NCBI RefSeq assembly: GCF_016785945.1
Contig: NZ_JAEMEF010000009.1
Coordinates: 81,196-145,195 of the forward strand
DNA: 64,000 bases
From: Olleya sediminilitoris
GTDB taxonomy: Bacteria; Bacteroidota; Bacteroidia; Flavobacteriales; Flavobacteriaceae
Direction: 5' to 3'
Positions within the stretch are counted from its first letter, which is position 1, and the number at the start of each line of letters is the position of its first letter. Shown one piece after another: positions 17,761 through 26,368 of the stretch. A model generated the notes under the pieces. It was not told the origin of the DNA, made no database searches, and saw only the letters and a list, made by a program, of their open reading frames with translations. Position numbers and translations under genes: made by a program.

Positions 17761-18702
17761 ATGGATAGTACAAGAAAATCTATACTAATTATACTGGCAT
17801 TTTTCTCTATTTACTGTATTTGGGGATCAACATATTTACTTAATAAGGTTGTGGTGTCAGAGGTTTCACCATTATTTTTGGCATCCATCAGGTTTTTTTG
17901 CGCAGGGATTTTAATTTTTGGTATTGCTAAAATTTTAAAAATATCTCTTAAAGCAAGTACAATACAATTAAAAAATTCGGCTTTAGCTGGATTTTTATTT
18001 TTAGTGTATGGTAACGGTGTTTTTGTATGGGCTTTAAAATATGTAGATAGCGGTTTTGCAGCACTTATTGCAGCAACACAACCGTTATTCGTTATTTTTT
18101 TAATGCGTATTTTACAAGGCTCTAAAATTCAAACAAAATCTATTATTGGTGTTGTTTTGGGTGTTATAGGTATGTATTTATTGGTTAGTCAAGATACATT
18201 GCAATTAGACCAAAACGGTATCATTGGTATAGTCGTTATTTTTACTTGTGTTTTAAGCTGGAGTTATGGTAGCATTTTTGTGTCTAAAGCAGATTTGCCA
18301 AAAAACTTTTTTGTAGCTACTGGTTATCAAATGGTTTTTGCTAGTTTGTTTTTAGTCATTTTTAGCCTAACAGTTAAAGAAGTTTGGACGTCACCTTTAA
18401 AATGGAGTATAAATGCACAAGGCGCCATGCTGTTATTAATTGTTTTTGGTGGTATTGTTGCTTTTACAGCATTTAATTATTTATTAAAAGAAGTCTCTAC
18501 AGAAAAGGTGTCTACTTCTGCTTATGTTAATCCAGTAATTGCTTTATTTTTGGGATGGTATGTTTTGGATGAGCAGATTACAAAGCAGTCTATTGTTGCA
18601 GCTGTTGTTTTATTAACAGGAGTATATTTTATAAATTCTAAGAAAAAAATCATTATTTTCTCTAGATTTAAACGTAAAAAGCTACAAAATTTAAAAAAAT
18701 AG
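17761..18702 (+). CDS. EamA/DMT-family transporter
   Basis: 313 aa with ten predicted membrane helices in two EamA repeats. The first repeat holds YCIWGSTYLLNKVVV and GFLFLVYGNGVFVWALKYVDSGFAALI; the second holds SWSYGSIFV and FTAFNYLLKEVSTEKVSTSAYVNPVIALFLGWYVLDE. The C-terminus is basic. DMT transporters usually export amino acids, purines or other metabolites; the substrate cannot be deduced. Monocistronic. Confidence 0.9.
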   Translation: MDSTRKSILIILAFFSIYCIWGSTYLLNKVVVSEVSPLFLASIRFFCAGILIFGIAKILKISLKASTIQLKNSALAGFLFLVYGNGVFVWALKYVDSGFAALIAATQPLFVIFLMRILQGSKIQTKSIIGVVLGVIGMYLLVSQDTLQLDQNGIIGIVVIFTCVLSWSYGSIFVSKADLPKNFFVATGYQMVFASLFLVIFSLTVKEVWTSPLKWSINAQGAMLLLIVFGGIVAFTAFNYLLKEVSTEKVSTSAYVNPVIALFLGWYVLDEQITKQSIVAAVVLLTGVYFINSKKKIIIFSRFKRKKLQNLKK

Positions 18703-18760
18703 TCTAAATAGCTTAAAGACTTAACATACAATTAATTAAAAAGTTAGTATCTTTGTAACT

Positions 18761-18854
18761 CATAAAAGCAGGTAAACCATTTGTAACAGTCGCTTTCTAC
18801 GACGTTAAAATTGTTAAGCAGAACATAGCTTTTTATTACTTTCTGCTTTTTATG
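18761..18854 (+). promoter_or_regulatory. Structured 5' leader of CSD gene with two competing stems
   Basis: After a TATCTTTG −7 box (18748-18755) the leader carries CATAAAAGCAG (18761-18771) and AAGCAGAA (18816-18823). Both can pair with the same element TTCTGCTTTTTATG (18841-18854): 11 bp with one bulged base, or 8 bp perfect. Only one stem can form at a time. The start codon is at 18888. Such long leaders are typical of cold-shock genes, so a temperature- or factor-dependent switch is inferred. Confidence 0.5.
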
Positions 18855-18887
18855 AATTCATTTTAATACACACATTTAAAAACGCTA

Positions 18888-19343
18888 ATGGCAAAATCGC
18901 AACAAACATTTAATAAAAGTGAAAAAGAAAAAAAACGCTTAAAGAAAAGAGAAGATAAGCGTAAGAAGATGGAAGCTCGTAAAGCCGAAAAAGAGGCTAA
19001 TGGAGGTTCTGATGGTATCCAGTTTGCATATGTAGACTTTAATGGTAATTTGGTAGATACTCCACCAGATCCAGAGATGAGAGAAAAGATTGATGCAGAA
19101 GAAATTGTTTTAGGAGTTCCTAAAAAAGTTGAAGGAGAAGAAGAAGATCCAGTAAGAAAAGGTAAAGTATCATTTTTTGATACCTCTAAAGGTTTTGGAT
19201 TTATTATTGACACAGAAAATAACGAAAAGTATTTTTGTCACGTCAGTGGTTTAATAGACCAAATTGCTGAAAATGACAAAGTATCTTTTGAACTTGAAAA
19301 AGGTATGAAAGGTATGAATGCTGTAAAAGTGAAAAAAATCTAA
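18888..19343 (+). CDS. Cold-shock-domain protein with charged N-terminal extension
   Basis: 151 aa. Residues ~84-151 form a cold-shock domain (RKGKVSFFDTSKGFGFIIDTENNEKYFCHVSGL), with RNP1-like KGFGFI and RNP2-like YFCHV. The N-terminal ~45 residues are almost all Lys/Glu/Arg and likely a disordered or coiled nucleic-acid-binding arm, followed by a linker (DFNGNLVDTPPDPEMREKI). Such two-part proteins are common in Bacteroidetes and probably bind single-stranded RNA during ribosome or RNA metabolism. A long structured leader precedes it and a strong terminator follows. Confidence 0.88.
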   Translation: MAKSQQTFNKSEKEKKRLKKREDKRKKMEARKAEKEANGGSDGIQFAYVDFNGNLVDTPPDPEMREKIDAEEIVLGVPKKVEGEEEDPVRKGKVSFFDTSKGFGFIIDTENNEKYFCHVSGLIDQIAENDKVSFELEKGMKGMNAVKVKKI

Positions 19344-19367
19344 TAATTAGCTAGATTTAGCACATAT

Positions 19368-19404
19368 AAAAAACCCATTAAGAGTTAATCTTAATGGGTT
19401 TTTT
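19368..19404. terminator. Bidirectional rho-independent terminator
   Basis: 16-bp stem (19368-19383 with 19389-19404, loop GTTAA), flanked by A and T runs. It serves the CSD gene and the convergent Nudix regulator gene. Confidence 0.92.
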
Positions 19405-19408
19405 ATTT

Positions 19409-20140
19409 TTAAATAGTTATTAAATAGTTTTTCTGAAAAACTTTATCATAAATATCCTTACTAAACATATATAATTGCGCAGGTTTTTTGGATACACCTA
19501 TTTGTTTTTCGTCTAAAGCAATAATATATTTTTTATTTATTAGTTTACGTCTAAAATTTCTGTTGTCAATTTCAATACCTAATATAGATTGGTATAAATC
19601 TTGAACTTCATTAATAGTAAATTTATCAGGTAAAAGCTCAAATATAATAGGCTCTGACAGACATTTTTCTTTTAAATCATCATATGCTTCCATGATAATT
19701 TTTTCATGATCAAATCCAACTTGCGGTAACTCATTCACCGGAAACCATTCGGCATCATTAGTGTTCTTGCTTAAATCTACATCTTCAGTTTTTAGTAAAA
19801 AATAATAGGCAACGGTAATGGTTCTTAAATTAAACTCTTCATTTTTAATCCAAATTAAATCTTTTTCATTTGACAAACGGTTTGGGTCTCCAAATACCTT
19901 AAATTGTTTTTTATACTGATCTGTTAACCCAGTCAATTCCTTCAAGACTCTAGTGGCTGTATCATCCAGTTTTTCATGCGTATATACATGATAACCAGTT
20001 AATACATAGTCATTAACTAAAATTTTTTGTTTATCTTTTAGGTAACGCTTTATCATTAAAACGTTTAAAGATTTAGTAGTTGTATCATATCCAAATACAA
20101 CGCAATCTACCGATATGTTTAATATTTTTTCAGGCTTCAT
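19409..20140 (-). CDS. Nudix-related transcriptional regulator (NrtR/AraQ-like)
   Basis: 243 aa. The N-terminal ~150 residues form a Nudix fold with a degenerate Nudix box: the segment THEKLDDTATRVLKELTGL lacks the catalytic RE...EE pattern, so it likely binds rather than cleaves a ligand. The C-terminal ~80 residues form a winged-helix DNA-binding domain (TINEVQDLYQSILGIEIDNRNFRRKLI). This is the layout of the Bacteroidetes Nudix-type sugar regulators. It is divergent from the polyol operon at 20402-27256, which it probably controls; a perfect palindrome lies in the shared intergenic region. Confidence 0.85.
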   Translation of the reverse strand: MKPEKILNISVDCVVFGYDTTTKSLNVLMIKRYLKDKQKILVNDYVLTGYHVYTHEKLDDTATRVLKELTGLTDQYKKQFKVFGDPNRLSNEKDLIWIKNEEFNLRTITVAYYFLLKTEDVDLSKNTNDAEWFPVNELPQVGFDHEKIIMEAYDDLKEKCLSEPIIFELLPDKFTINEVQDLYQSILGIEIDNRNFRRKLINKKYIIALDEKQIGVSKKPAQLYMFSKDIYDKVFQKNYLITI

Positions 20141-20281
20141 AATTATCTCAGCTTCAATAAATAACGAAAAATTAATCTAAAAAACTTGTATTAACTTTAA
20201 TTAAACGTCAAATTCACATTAGCAATAATAACACTTTTTATTTGAATAATAGACACCATAAAGTCAATATAGCATACATAA

Positions 20282-20296
20282 ATGTTAATTTAACAT
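20282..20296. promoter_or_regulatory. Candidate operator of polyol operon
   Basis: ATGTTAATTTAACAT, a perfect 7-1-7 palindrome, lies between the divergent regulator and the outer-membrane protein gene, 42 nt upstream of a TACATTTG −7 box (20339-20346). It is the best candidate binding site for the Nudix-type regulator. Confidence 0.5.
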
Positions 20297-20338
20297 ACTT
20301 TTTTTGCTATTTATTAGGTTTTGTAATTTTTTTTATAA

Positions 20339-20346
20339 TACATTTG
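20339..20346 (+). promoter_or_regulatory. −7 promoter box of polyol operon
   Basis: TACATTTG matches TAnnTTTG exactly. Transcription from about 20353 would leave only 10 nt before the ATG at 20363 but about 50 nt before ATG 20402, supporting the latter as start codon. No well-spaced −33 TTG is visible. Confidence 0.55.
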
Positions 20347-20401
20347 AAAAACAAACGTAATTATGACGTTTATAAATAAACTAACTAAAACTACTTTAAT
20401 T

Positions 20402-21220
20402 ATGAACCAAAAATCAAAAACAACTACAATCGTTTTATGTCTTTTAGCCTGTTTCACTTTAAATATAGTTTCTGCCCAAGAAGAAGAAAAGGAAGAGTAT
20501 TCTCCGTTTAGTATTAGTGCACATCTAAAAAATATGCATACTTGGCACGGATTTGTAGTACATCCAGGAGCTATGATAGCGAGTAGTTTAGAATACAACT
20601 CTAAAAATAAAAAATTCACTTTTGGTTTTTGGGGAGGAGCAAGTTTCTCTACCGTAGATGTAGATAATATAGTTACTGGTGAAAACGAAAGTGCTTATTA
20701 TAAAGAAGTTTCAATTTATACAAAATACCGTTTTTCAGATAAATTTTTTATTGAAGCTGTAACTCATAATAACTATACAGGAGTTGAAGAAAGAGGTGAT
20801 AAGTTAAGTTACTGGAGTTACGACAAAACACAAGGTTACAACTTTGTAGATTTAAATTTTGGTTATAATGTAACACCAAACACATTATTATATTTTGCTA
20901 CTATTATAAATGGTGGTTCTGGAGATTATGAAGTACAAGATAATGGAGATTTAGAAAACTCTTGGACACATTATTTTGAGGTTAGCAGCAAAGTATGGCA
21001 AAATAGTAACTCTAGCTTGTCTCTATTTGCAGGAGGAGCTTGGTCTTTTATTACAGATAAAACGTTTTATACTCAAGGTGCAGGAAACCTTATTAATGTT
21101 GGTGCTACATTTAATAAACAATTAGAGATTTATAAATATAAAGTACCTGTGGATGTGACTTTAATGTGGAATCCTGAACAAGAAAAAACAGTCATCCAAT
21201 TAGACCTTACTTTATTTTAA
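20402..21220 (+). CDS. Outer-membrane beta-barrel protein of polyol operon
   Basis: 272 aa from ATG 20402, which gives a clean signal peptide (MNQKSKTTTIVLCLLACFTL, cleavage after VSAQ). The upstream in-frame ATG at 20363 would add 13 residues and leave almost no 5' leader. The mature protein is rich in alternating aromatic strands (FTFGFWGGASFSTVDV, TLLYFATIINGGSGDYEV, YFEVSSKVW) and ends in Phe (VIQLDLTLF), typical of an outer-membrane barrel. As first gene of the mannitol-type operon it probably admits the polyol to the periplasm; specificity is inferred from context only. Confidence 0.75.
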   Translation: MNQKSKTTTIVLCLLACFTLNIVSAQEEEKEEYSPFSISAHLKNMHTWHGFVVHPGAMIASSLEYNSKNKKFTFGFWGGASFSTVDVDNIVTGENESAYYKEVSIYTKYRFSDKFFIEAVTHNNYTGVEERGDKLSYWSYDKTQGYNFVDLNFGYNVTPNTLLYFATIINGGSGDYEVQDNGDLENSWTHYFEVSSKVWQNSNSSLSLFAGGAWSFITDKTFYTQGAGNLINVGATFNKQLEIYKYKVPVDVTLMWNPEQEKTVIQLDLTLF

Positions 21221-21275
21221 TAGCTAAATATAATCCCTTAACTTTCATTGTGTTAAAATCATAAACAAACTAATT

Positions 21276-22334
21276 ATGAAAACTAAAACTACTATAGTTA
21301 ATACTTTTAAATTGACATTGTCAATGGTTGTACTTGTATTATTGTGCTCTGGTTGTGCAGAGCAATTAAATGATGTAAACACATCTTCAAATTCTCATGA
21401 AGACATTGGAGATGTGTTTAAAAGCGAAATCGATTTAGTCGGTAAAAAAATAGGCTATTGTTCACCTTCACTAAATGCGCCTTACTATCAAGCATTATGG
21501 CAAAGCATAAAATCTACTACAGAAAAAAATGGAATGACATTTTTATCGGCTGATGGTCAAGATGATATTAATAAGCAAATTGCTGCTGTTGAAGATTTAA
21601 TTACCAAAGGCGTGGATGCTTTATTATTAAACCCTAAAGATCCAGATGCCTTGGTTGGCGTCACTAAATTGGCAGAAGCTGCTGGTATACCTGTTTTTAT
21701 TATTGATAGTTCTATTAGTCCTGAAGCAGAATTTGTAACCACTATACAATCTAATAACTTGGCTAATGGTGAATTAGCAGGAGAATGGTTAGCAAAAAAG
21801 TTTGGAAACAAACCTATGAATATTGCTTTATTAAGCGGAAATGCAGGAAACCCAGTGGGTCGTACACGTAAACAAGGTTTATTACAAGGGATTACCGAAG
21901 AACAATTACGTACGCTTGGTAAAATTAACTTAAATGTAAAAACACAAGCGTATACAGAATGGTCTTATGCAGGAGGACTGAAAGCTATGGAAGATATTTT
22001 AGTAGCACATCCAGATGTTAATGTAGTCATTACAGAATCGGATGTTTGTGTATTAGGTGCTATTAAAGCGATTGCACAAGCTGGTAAAACCGATGATATT
22101 TTAATTGTTGCTGGTGCAGATGGTCAAAAAGAAGCCATTAAATATATCATGGAAACCGATTTTTATGGTTGTACAGCAATGAATAGTCCTGTACAAATTG
22201 GTAAAAATGCAGTACAATATGCTGTAGAATATATGAATGGTAAAACCGATTTTGATAAAAAATCATACACAGCACCTTTATTAATTACCAAAGAGAATGC
22301 TGCTAAGTACTACAATCCAAACGCAATCTTTTAA
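21276..22334 (+). CDS. Sugar/polyol ABC transporter, substrate-binding lipoprotein
   Basis: 352 aa. A lipoprotein signal (VLVLLCSGC, Cys ~27) anchors a periplasmic-binding fold of the ribose (RbsB) type: GKKIGYCSPSLNAPYYQALW (~52), ADGQDDINKQIAAVEDLITKGVDALLLNPKD (~94-123), GIPVFIIDSSI, LLSGNAGNPVGRTRKQG and VVITESDVCVLGAIKAI. It delivers substrate to the ATPase/permease encoded 10 and 1555 nt further on. Genes downstream (mannitol dehydrogenase, fructokinase) suggest mannitol or a related hexitol as ligand. Confidence 0.9.
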   Translation: MKTKTTIVNTFKLTLSMVVLVLLCSGCAEQLNDVNTSSNSHEDIGDVFKSEIDLVGKKIGYCSPSLNAPYYQALWQSIKSTTEKNGMTFLSADGQDDINKQIAAVEDLITKGVDALLLNPKDPDALVGVTKLAEAAGIPVFIIDSSISPEAEFVTTIQSNNLANGELAGEWLAKKFGNKPMNIALLSGNAGNPVGRTRKQGLLQGITEEQLRTLGKINLNVKTQAYTEWSYAGGLKAMEDILVAHPDVNVVITESDVCVLGAIKAIAQAGKTDDILIVAGADGQKEAIKYIMETDFYGCTAMNSPVQIGKNAVQYAVEYMNGKTDFDKKSYTAPLLITKENAAKYYNPNAIF

Positions 22335-22344
22335 TTTATTAGAC

Positions 22345-23868
22345 ATGAAAAATTCAACAAACGAATATCGTCTAGAAATGTCAGGAATTTCCAAAAGTTT
22401 TGGAGTTGTTTCTGTACTTAAAGATGTGAATTTAAAAGTAAAGTCAGGAGAAATTCATGCATTATTAGGTGAAAATGGTGCTGGAAAATCTACTTTAATT
22501 AAAATATTAAGTGGTGTGCATCAAAAAGATGCTGGTAAAGTGGTTTTAAATGGAGAGGAAATTAAACCTAAAAACACACATGAAGGTCAGGTTTTAGGGA
22601 TTAATGTAGTCTATCAAGAATTGTCTTTAGTGAATGATTTATCGGTTGCAGAAAATATTTATTTACACAAATTAGGTGCTAGTAAATCTTGGATGAACTG
22701 GAAAGGCTTAATTCAGGATGCACAAGAATTATTAGATTCTTTGGACTTTAAAATTGATGCTTCCGCAAAAGTAAAAGACTTAAGTATTGTACAAAAGCAA
22801 GTGGTTGAAATTGCTAAAGCTATTTCAGAAGACACTAAAATTTTGGTTTTAGATGAACCGACAACAGTTTTTGATCCTAAAGATGTAAAAAAATTATTTC
22901 AAATTCTTTTCAAATTAAAAGAACAAGGTATTTCCATTATATATATATCGCATCATTTAGACGAAATCTTCAAAATAGCAGATACAGTAACTGTACTTAG
23001 AGATGGTTTAGATACAGGAAGTATGCCTATTTCAGAAACAGATAAAGATGGCGTAATTCACTTAATGATTGGTCGTGAATTAAAAGATTTGTATCCAAAA
23101 AGAGAGAATAAAATTGGAGAGGTACCAATATTTCAAGTAAAAAATTTAACTGCCAAAGAAACTATAGTAAATGATGTTTCTTTTAATGTAAAACCAGGTG
23201 AAGTTCTTGGTATTGCTGGTTTAGGTGGAAGCGGAAGAACAGAAACTGCAAAATTAATTTTTGGTGCAGATAAAAAGAAATCTGGAACTTTAATTTTAGA
23301 AGGAAATGAAATAAAAACGAATTCTCCTGTAGATGCTGCTGGTTATCAAATTGGTTTTGTTTCCGAAGATAGAAAAGAGGAAGGTGTGTTTTTACCACTA
23401 TCTATAAGAAGAAATATTAGTGTGACTAGTTTTAAATCTATTTCTAGTAAACTAGGTTTTATAAATGTAGAAAACGAATACAAAAAGGTATTAGGTTTAA
23501 TTGAAAAATTAAACATCAAAACACCTAACTCTGAGGTTAATGTGAAAAATCTTAGTGGTGGAAATCAACAAAAAGTAGCTTTAGCGAAATGGTTAAGTAT
23601 TGATAGTAAAGTCATTTTTATTGATGAACCAACTAGAGGAGTGGATGTAGGTGCAAAAATTGAAATCTATAACCTTATTAATGAGGTTGCTAAAAAAGGG
23701 GTTGGTGTTGTTGTAATATCTTCCGATATGCCAGAAATTATGGGCATTTCTGACCGTATTTTGGTAATGCATGAAGGTACTATTTATGGCGAATTGCAAA
23801 AAGAACAATTTTCAGAAGAAAACATTTTACGATACTCCATTGGAGAACCTTTAAAACAAAATAACTAA
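22345..23868 (+). CDS. Sugar/polyol ABC transporter, tandem ATPase
   Basis: 507 aa from ATG 22345; longer frames overlap the preceding gene and lack support. It has two ABC domains as in RbsA/MglA. Domain 1 (~10-240) has Walker A GENGAGKST, the degenerate signature LSIVQKQVVEIAKA and Walker B VLDEPTTVFD. Domain 2 (~255-500) has a degenerate Walker A GLGGSGRTE, signature LSGGNQQKVALAKW and Walker B FIDEPTRGVD. This asymmetry is normal in the family. It powers import with the permease encoded next. Confidence 0.92.
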   Translation: MKNSTNEYRLEMSGISKSFGVVSVLKDVNLKVKSGEIHALLGENGAGKSTLIKILSGVHQKDAGKVVLNGEEIKPKNTHEGQVLGINVVYQELSLVNDLSVAENIYLHKLGASKSWMNWKGLIQDAQELLDSLDFKIDASAKVKDLSIVQKQVVEIAKAISEDTKILVLDEPTTVFDPKDVKKLFQILFKLKEQGISIIYISHHLDEIFKIADTVTVLRDGLDTGSMPISETDKDGVIHLMIGRELKDLYPKRENKIGEVPIFQVKNLTAKETIVNDVSFNVKPGEVLGIAGLGGSGRTETAKLIFGADKKKSGTLILEGNEIKTNSPVDAAGYQIGFVSEDRKEEGVFLPLSIRRNISVTSFKSISSKLGFINVENEYKKVLGLIEKLNIKTPNSEVNVKNLSGGNQQKVALAKWLSIDSKVIFIDEPTRGVDVGAKIEIYNLINEVAKKGVGVVVISSDMPEIMGISDRILVMHEGTIYGELQKEQFSEENILRYSIGEPLKQNN

Positions 23869-23888
23869 ACTAATTAAACATTAACGTT

Positions 23889-24857
23889 ATGGCTTTAACA
23901 TTAAAACAACAACTTAGTACTCCAGGAGGCATACTAAAGTTCTTAGTCAAGTATAATACAATATTCATTTTTATATTATTAGTAATTTTTTCTGCACTAA
24001 TTTCGGATGTGTTTTTTACATCTGTCAACCTTTCAAATTTATTAAAACAAGTATCTGGTATTGGTATTATTAGCATAGGTATGCTAATCGTAATACTTAC
24101 AGGTGGTATTGATTTATCGGTTGGGTCTATGGTAGCATTATTAGCGGTTGCCTTTGCTATTTTGGTTAATATTTTTGCTTTACCATTGGCTATTTTAATG
24201 ACTATAGTGATTGGCTTTGGTTTAGGAAGTGTTTCTGGTTACCTCGTTGCTTATCAAAAAATGGCACCTTTTGTGGCAACTTTAGCATTAATGACTATTG
24301 CTAGAGGTTTAAGTTTTATCTATTCTAAAGGGTCTCCTGTTACATTCACAACAGTTGGAGGACAATACATGTCTAACTTTGCAAACAACTCAACTTTGGG
24401 TATTCCTAATATTGCAATTGTATTTTTTATCATCGTTATCTGCACTATGGTTATGCTACGTTACAATGTTTTTGGACGATTAATAATCGCTATTGGTAGT
24501 AATGAAGAAGCGTCTCGTTTATCTGGTATTAAAGTCAATAAATATAAATTTTTAGTCTATGCCATTTCTGGTGCTTTAGCTGCAACTGCTGCTATTATTG
24601 TGGCTTCTAGAACCAACTTAGGATCTCCAAACATGGGAATGGCTTGGGAGCTAGACGCTATTGCTGCTGTAGTTATTGGTGGAGCAAGTTTAAACGGAGG
24701 AAAAGGAACTGCAATAAACACCTTAATGGGTGTGCTTATTTTAGGATTAATAGGAAACATTTTAAACTTATTAAATGTGCCTTCCTATCCACAACAAGTG
24801 GTTAAAGGCGCTATCATCATTTTCGCAGTATTATTACAAAGATTCGAAAGCAAATAA
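23889..24857 (+). CDS. Sugar/polyol ABC transporter, permease
   Basis: 322 aa RbsC-type permease with about ten membrane helices. The family motif GGIDLSVGSMVALLAV lies at ~73-88 and the conserved cytoplasmic EEASRLSGIKVNKYKFLVYAISGALA region at ~203-228, followed by GMAWELDAIAAVVIGGASLNGGKGT. A single permease gene implies a homodimer. It starts 20 nt after the ATPase gene and is followed 14 nt later by the dehydrogenase gene. Confidence 0.93.
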   Translation: MALTLKQQLSTPGGILKFLVKYNTIFIFILLVIFSALISDVFFTSVNLSNLLKQVSGIGIISIGMLIVILTGGIDLSVGSMVALLAVAFAILVNIFALPLAILMTIVIGFGLGSVSGYLVAYQKMAPFVATLALMTIARGLSFIYSKGSPVTFTTVGGQYMSNFANNSTLGIPNIAIVFFIIVICTMVMLRYNVFGRLIIAIGSNEEASRLSGIKVNKYKFLVYAISGALAATAAIIVASRTNLGSPNMGMAWELDAIAAVVIGGASLNGGKGTAINTLMGVLILGLIGNILNLLNVPSYPQQVVKGAIIIFAVLLQRFESK

Positions 24858-24871
24858 ATATATATTCTGTA

Positions 24872-26356
24872 ATGGAAAACTTAAAATTAAATACGAAAAA
24901 CCTTTCTGCAATTGGAGAACGAATTGCAATACCAAAGTATAGTAGATCTGATATTAAAACAGGAATCGTACATGTTGGTATTGGCGGATTTCATAGAGCG
25001 CATGAAGCTTTTTATACCGATCAACTATTACAAGACGAAAGCGTAAAAGATTGGGGAATTTGTGGTGTAGCTTTATTAGATTTTGACACTAAAATATACA
25101 ACACACTAAAGGAACAAGATGGTTTGTATACTTTAATTGTTAAAGAATTAGATGGCACACATACTAAACGTGTTATTGGTGCGATAACAGAATATCTGTT
25201 TGCTCCAGAAAATCCAACAAAGGTCATTGAGAAAATGGCGAGTCCAGAGGTTAAAATCATCACTTTAACCATTACGGAAGGTGGTTATAATTATAACGAA
25301 GCAACCAAAACATTCGATTTTACAAATCCGTTAATTATTCACGATTTAGAACACCCTAATGCACCAAAAACAATATTTGGTTACCTAACACAAGCTTTAA
25401 AATTAAGACAAGAACGTGGATTAAAAGGAATCACTATTCAGTCTTGTGATAATATTCAAGGTAATGGTTACATGACACAAAATATGCTATTAAGTTATGT
25501 GTCTAAAGCAGAACCAGCTTTAGTAGATTGGATTAACGAAAATGTTTCTTTTCCAAATGCAATGGTAGACAGAATTACACCTGTAACTGCAGCAGAAGAT
25601 ATTACACATCTTAAAGAAACGTCTGGTATCGATGATGCTTGGCCTGTAGTTTGCGAACCTTTTAAACAATGGGTTATTGAAGATGATTTTATTGCAGGAC
25701 GACCAGCTTGGGAAAACGTAGGAGCACAGTTTGTTGAAGATGTTGTGCCTTATGAGAAAATGAAACTAAGTTTATTAAATGCTGGACATTCAGTATTAGG
25801 GATTTTAGGTGCATTAATGGGTTACAATACTATTGATGAAGCGGTTAATAATCCAAATATCAGAGCCTTTTTAAAGCATTATATGGATGAAGAAGTAACG
25901 CCAACTTTAGGGGATTTAGAAGGTGTTGATTTAGAAGCCTACAAGCAATCATTGTTAGAGCGCTTCGGAAACATCAATATTAAAGATCAAATTGATCGTA
26001 TTTGTTCGGAAACTTCAGCAAAATATCCAATTTTTATTCTACCAACCATTCAATCACAATTAGAAAATAAAGGAGATATAGGATTGGCAGCATTTGTAAC
26101 AGCAGCTTGGGCTATTTATAGTTTGGGTACTAATGAAAATGGAGACGCTTTAATCATAAAGGACGCTTTAAAACAAGAATTAGGTGAAAAAGCGAAAGAG
26201 GCAAAACATAATCCTATTGCATTTTTAGAATTGGGATCGGTTTTTGGAACTTTAAAACAGAATCCTGTCTTTACTAAAGCATTTGTAAATGCCTATGAAG
26301 ATATCACAAATAAAAATATTGAAGATAATTTAAAAAGTATTAATAGTACTTATTAA
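24872..26356 (+). CDS. Mannitol 2-dehydrogenase family polyol dehydrogenase
   Basis: 494 aa long-chain, metal-independent polyol dehydrogenase. N-terminal Rossmann region: IVHVGIGGFHRAHEAFYTDQLL (~33-54). The catalytic triad of the family (Lys, then Asn +5, His +3) is present as K298, N303, H306 in KLSLLNAGHS, exactly the spacing known for Pseudomonas mannitol 2-dehydrogenase. It oxidises D-mannitol to fructose with NAD+, although some members prefer other polyols. A comparable mannitol cluster is known from the marine flavobacterium Zobellia galactanivorans, fitting the use of brown-algal mannitol. Confidence 0.9.
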   Translation: MENLKLNTKNLSAIGERIAIPKYSRSDIKTGIVHVGIGGFHRAHEAFYTDQLLQDESVKDWGICGVALLDFDTKIYNTLKEQDGLYTLIVKELDGTHTKRVIGAITEYLFAPENPTKVIEKMASPEVKIITLTITEGGYNYNEATKTFDFTNPLIIHDLEHPNAPKTIFGYLTQALKLRQERGLKGITIQSCDNIQGNGYMTQNMLLSYVSKAEPALVDWINENVSFPNAMVDRITPVTAAEDITHLKETSGIDDAWPVVCEPFKQWVIEDDFIAGRPAWENVGAQFVEDVVPYEKMKLSLLNAGHSVLGILGALMGYNTIDEAVNNPNIRAFLKHYMDEEVTPTLGDLEGVDLEAYKQSLLERFGNINIKDQIDRICSETSAKYPIFILPTIQSQLENKGDIGLAAFVTAAWAIYSLGTNENGDALIIKDALKQELGEKAKEAKHNPIAFLELGSVFGTLKQNPVFTKAFVNAYEDITNKNIEDNLKSINSTY

Positions 26357-26368
26357 TAATAAAGTAGT

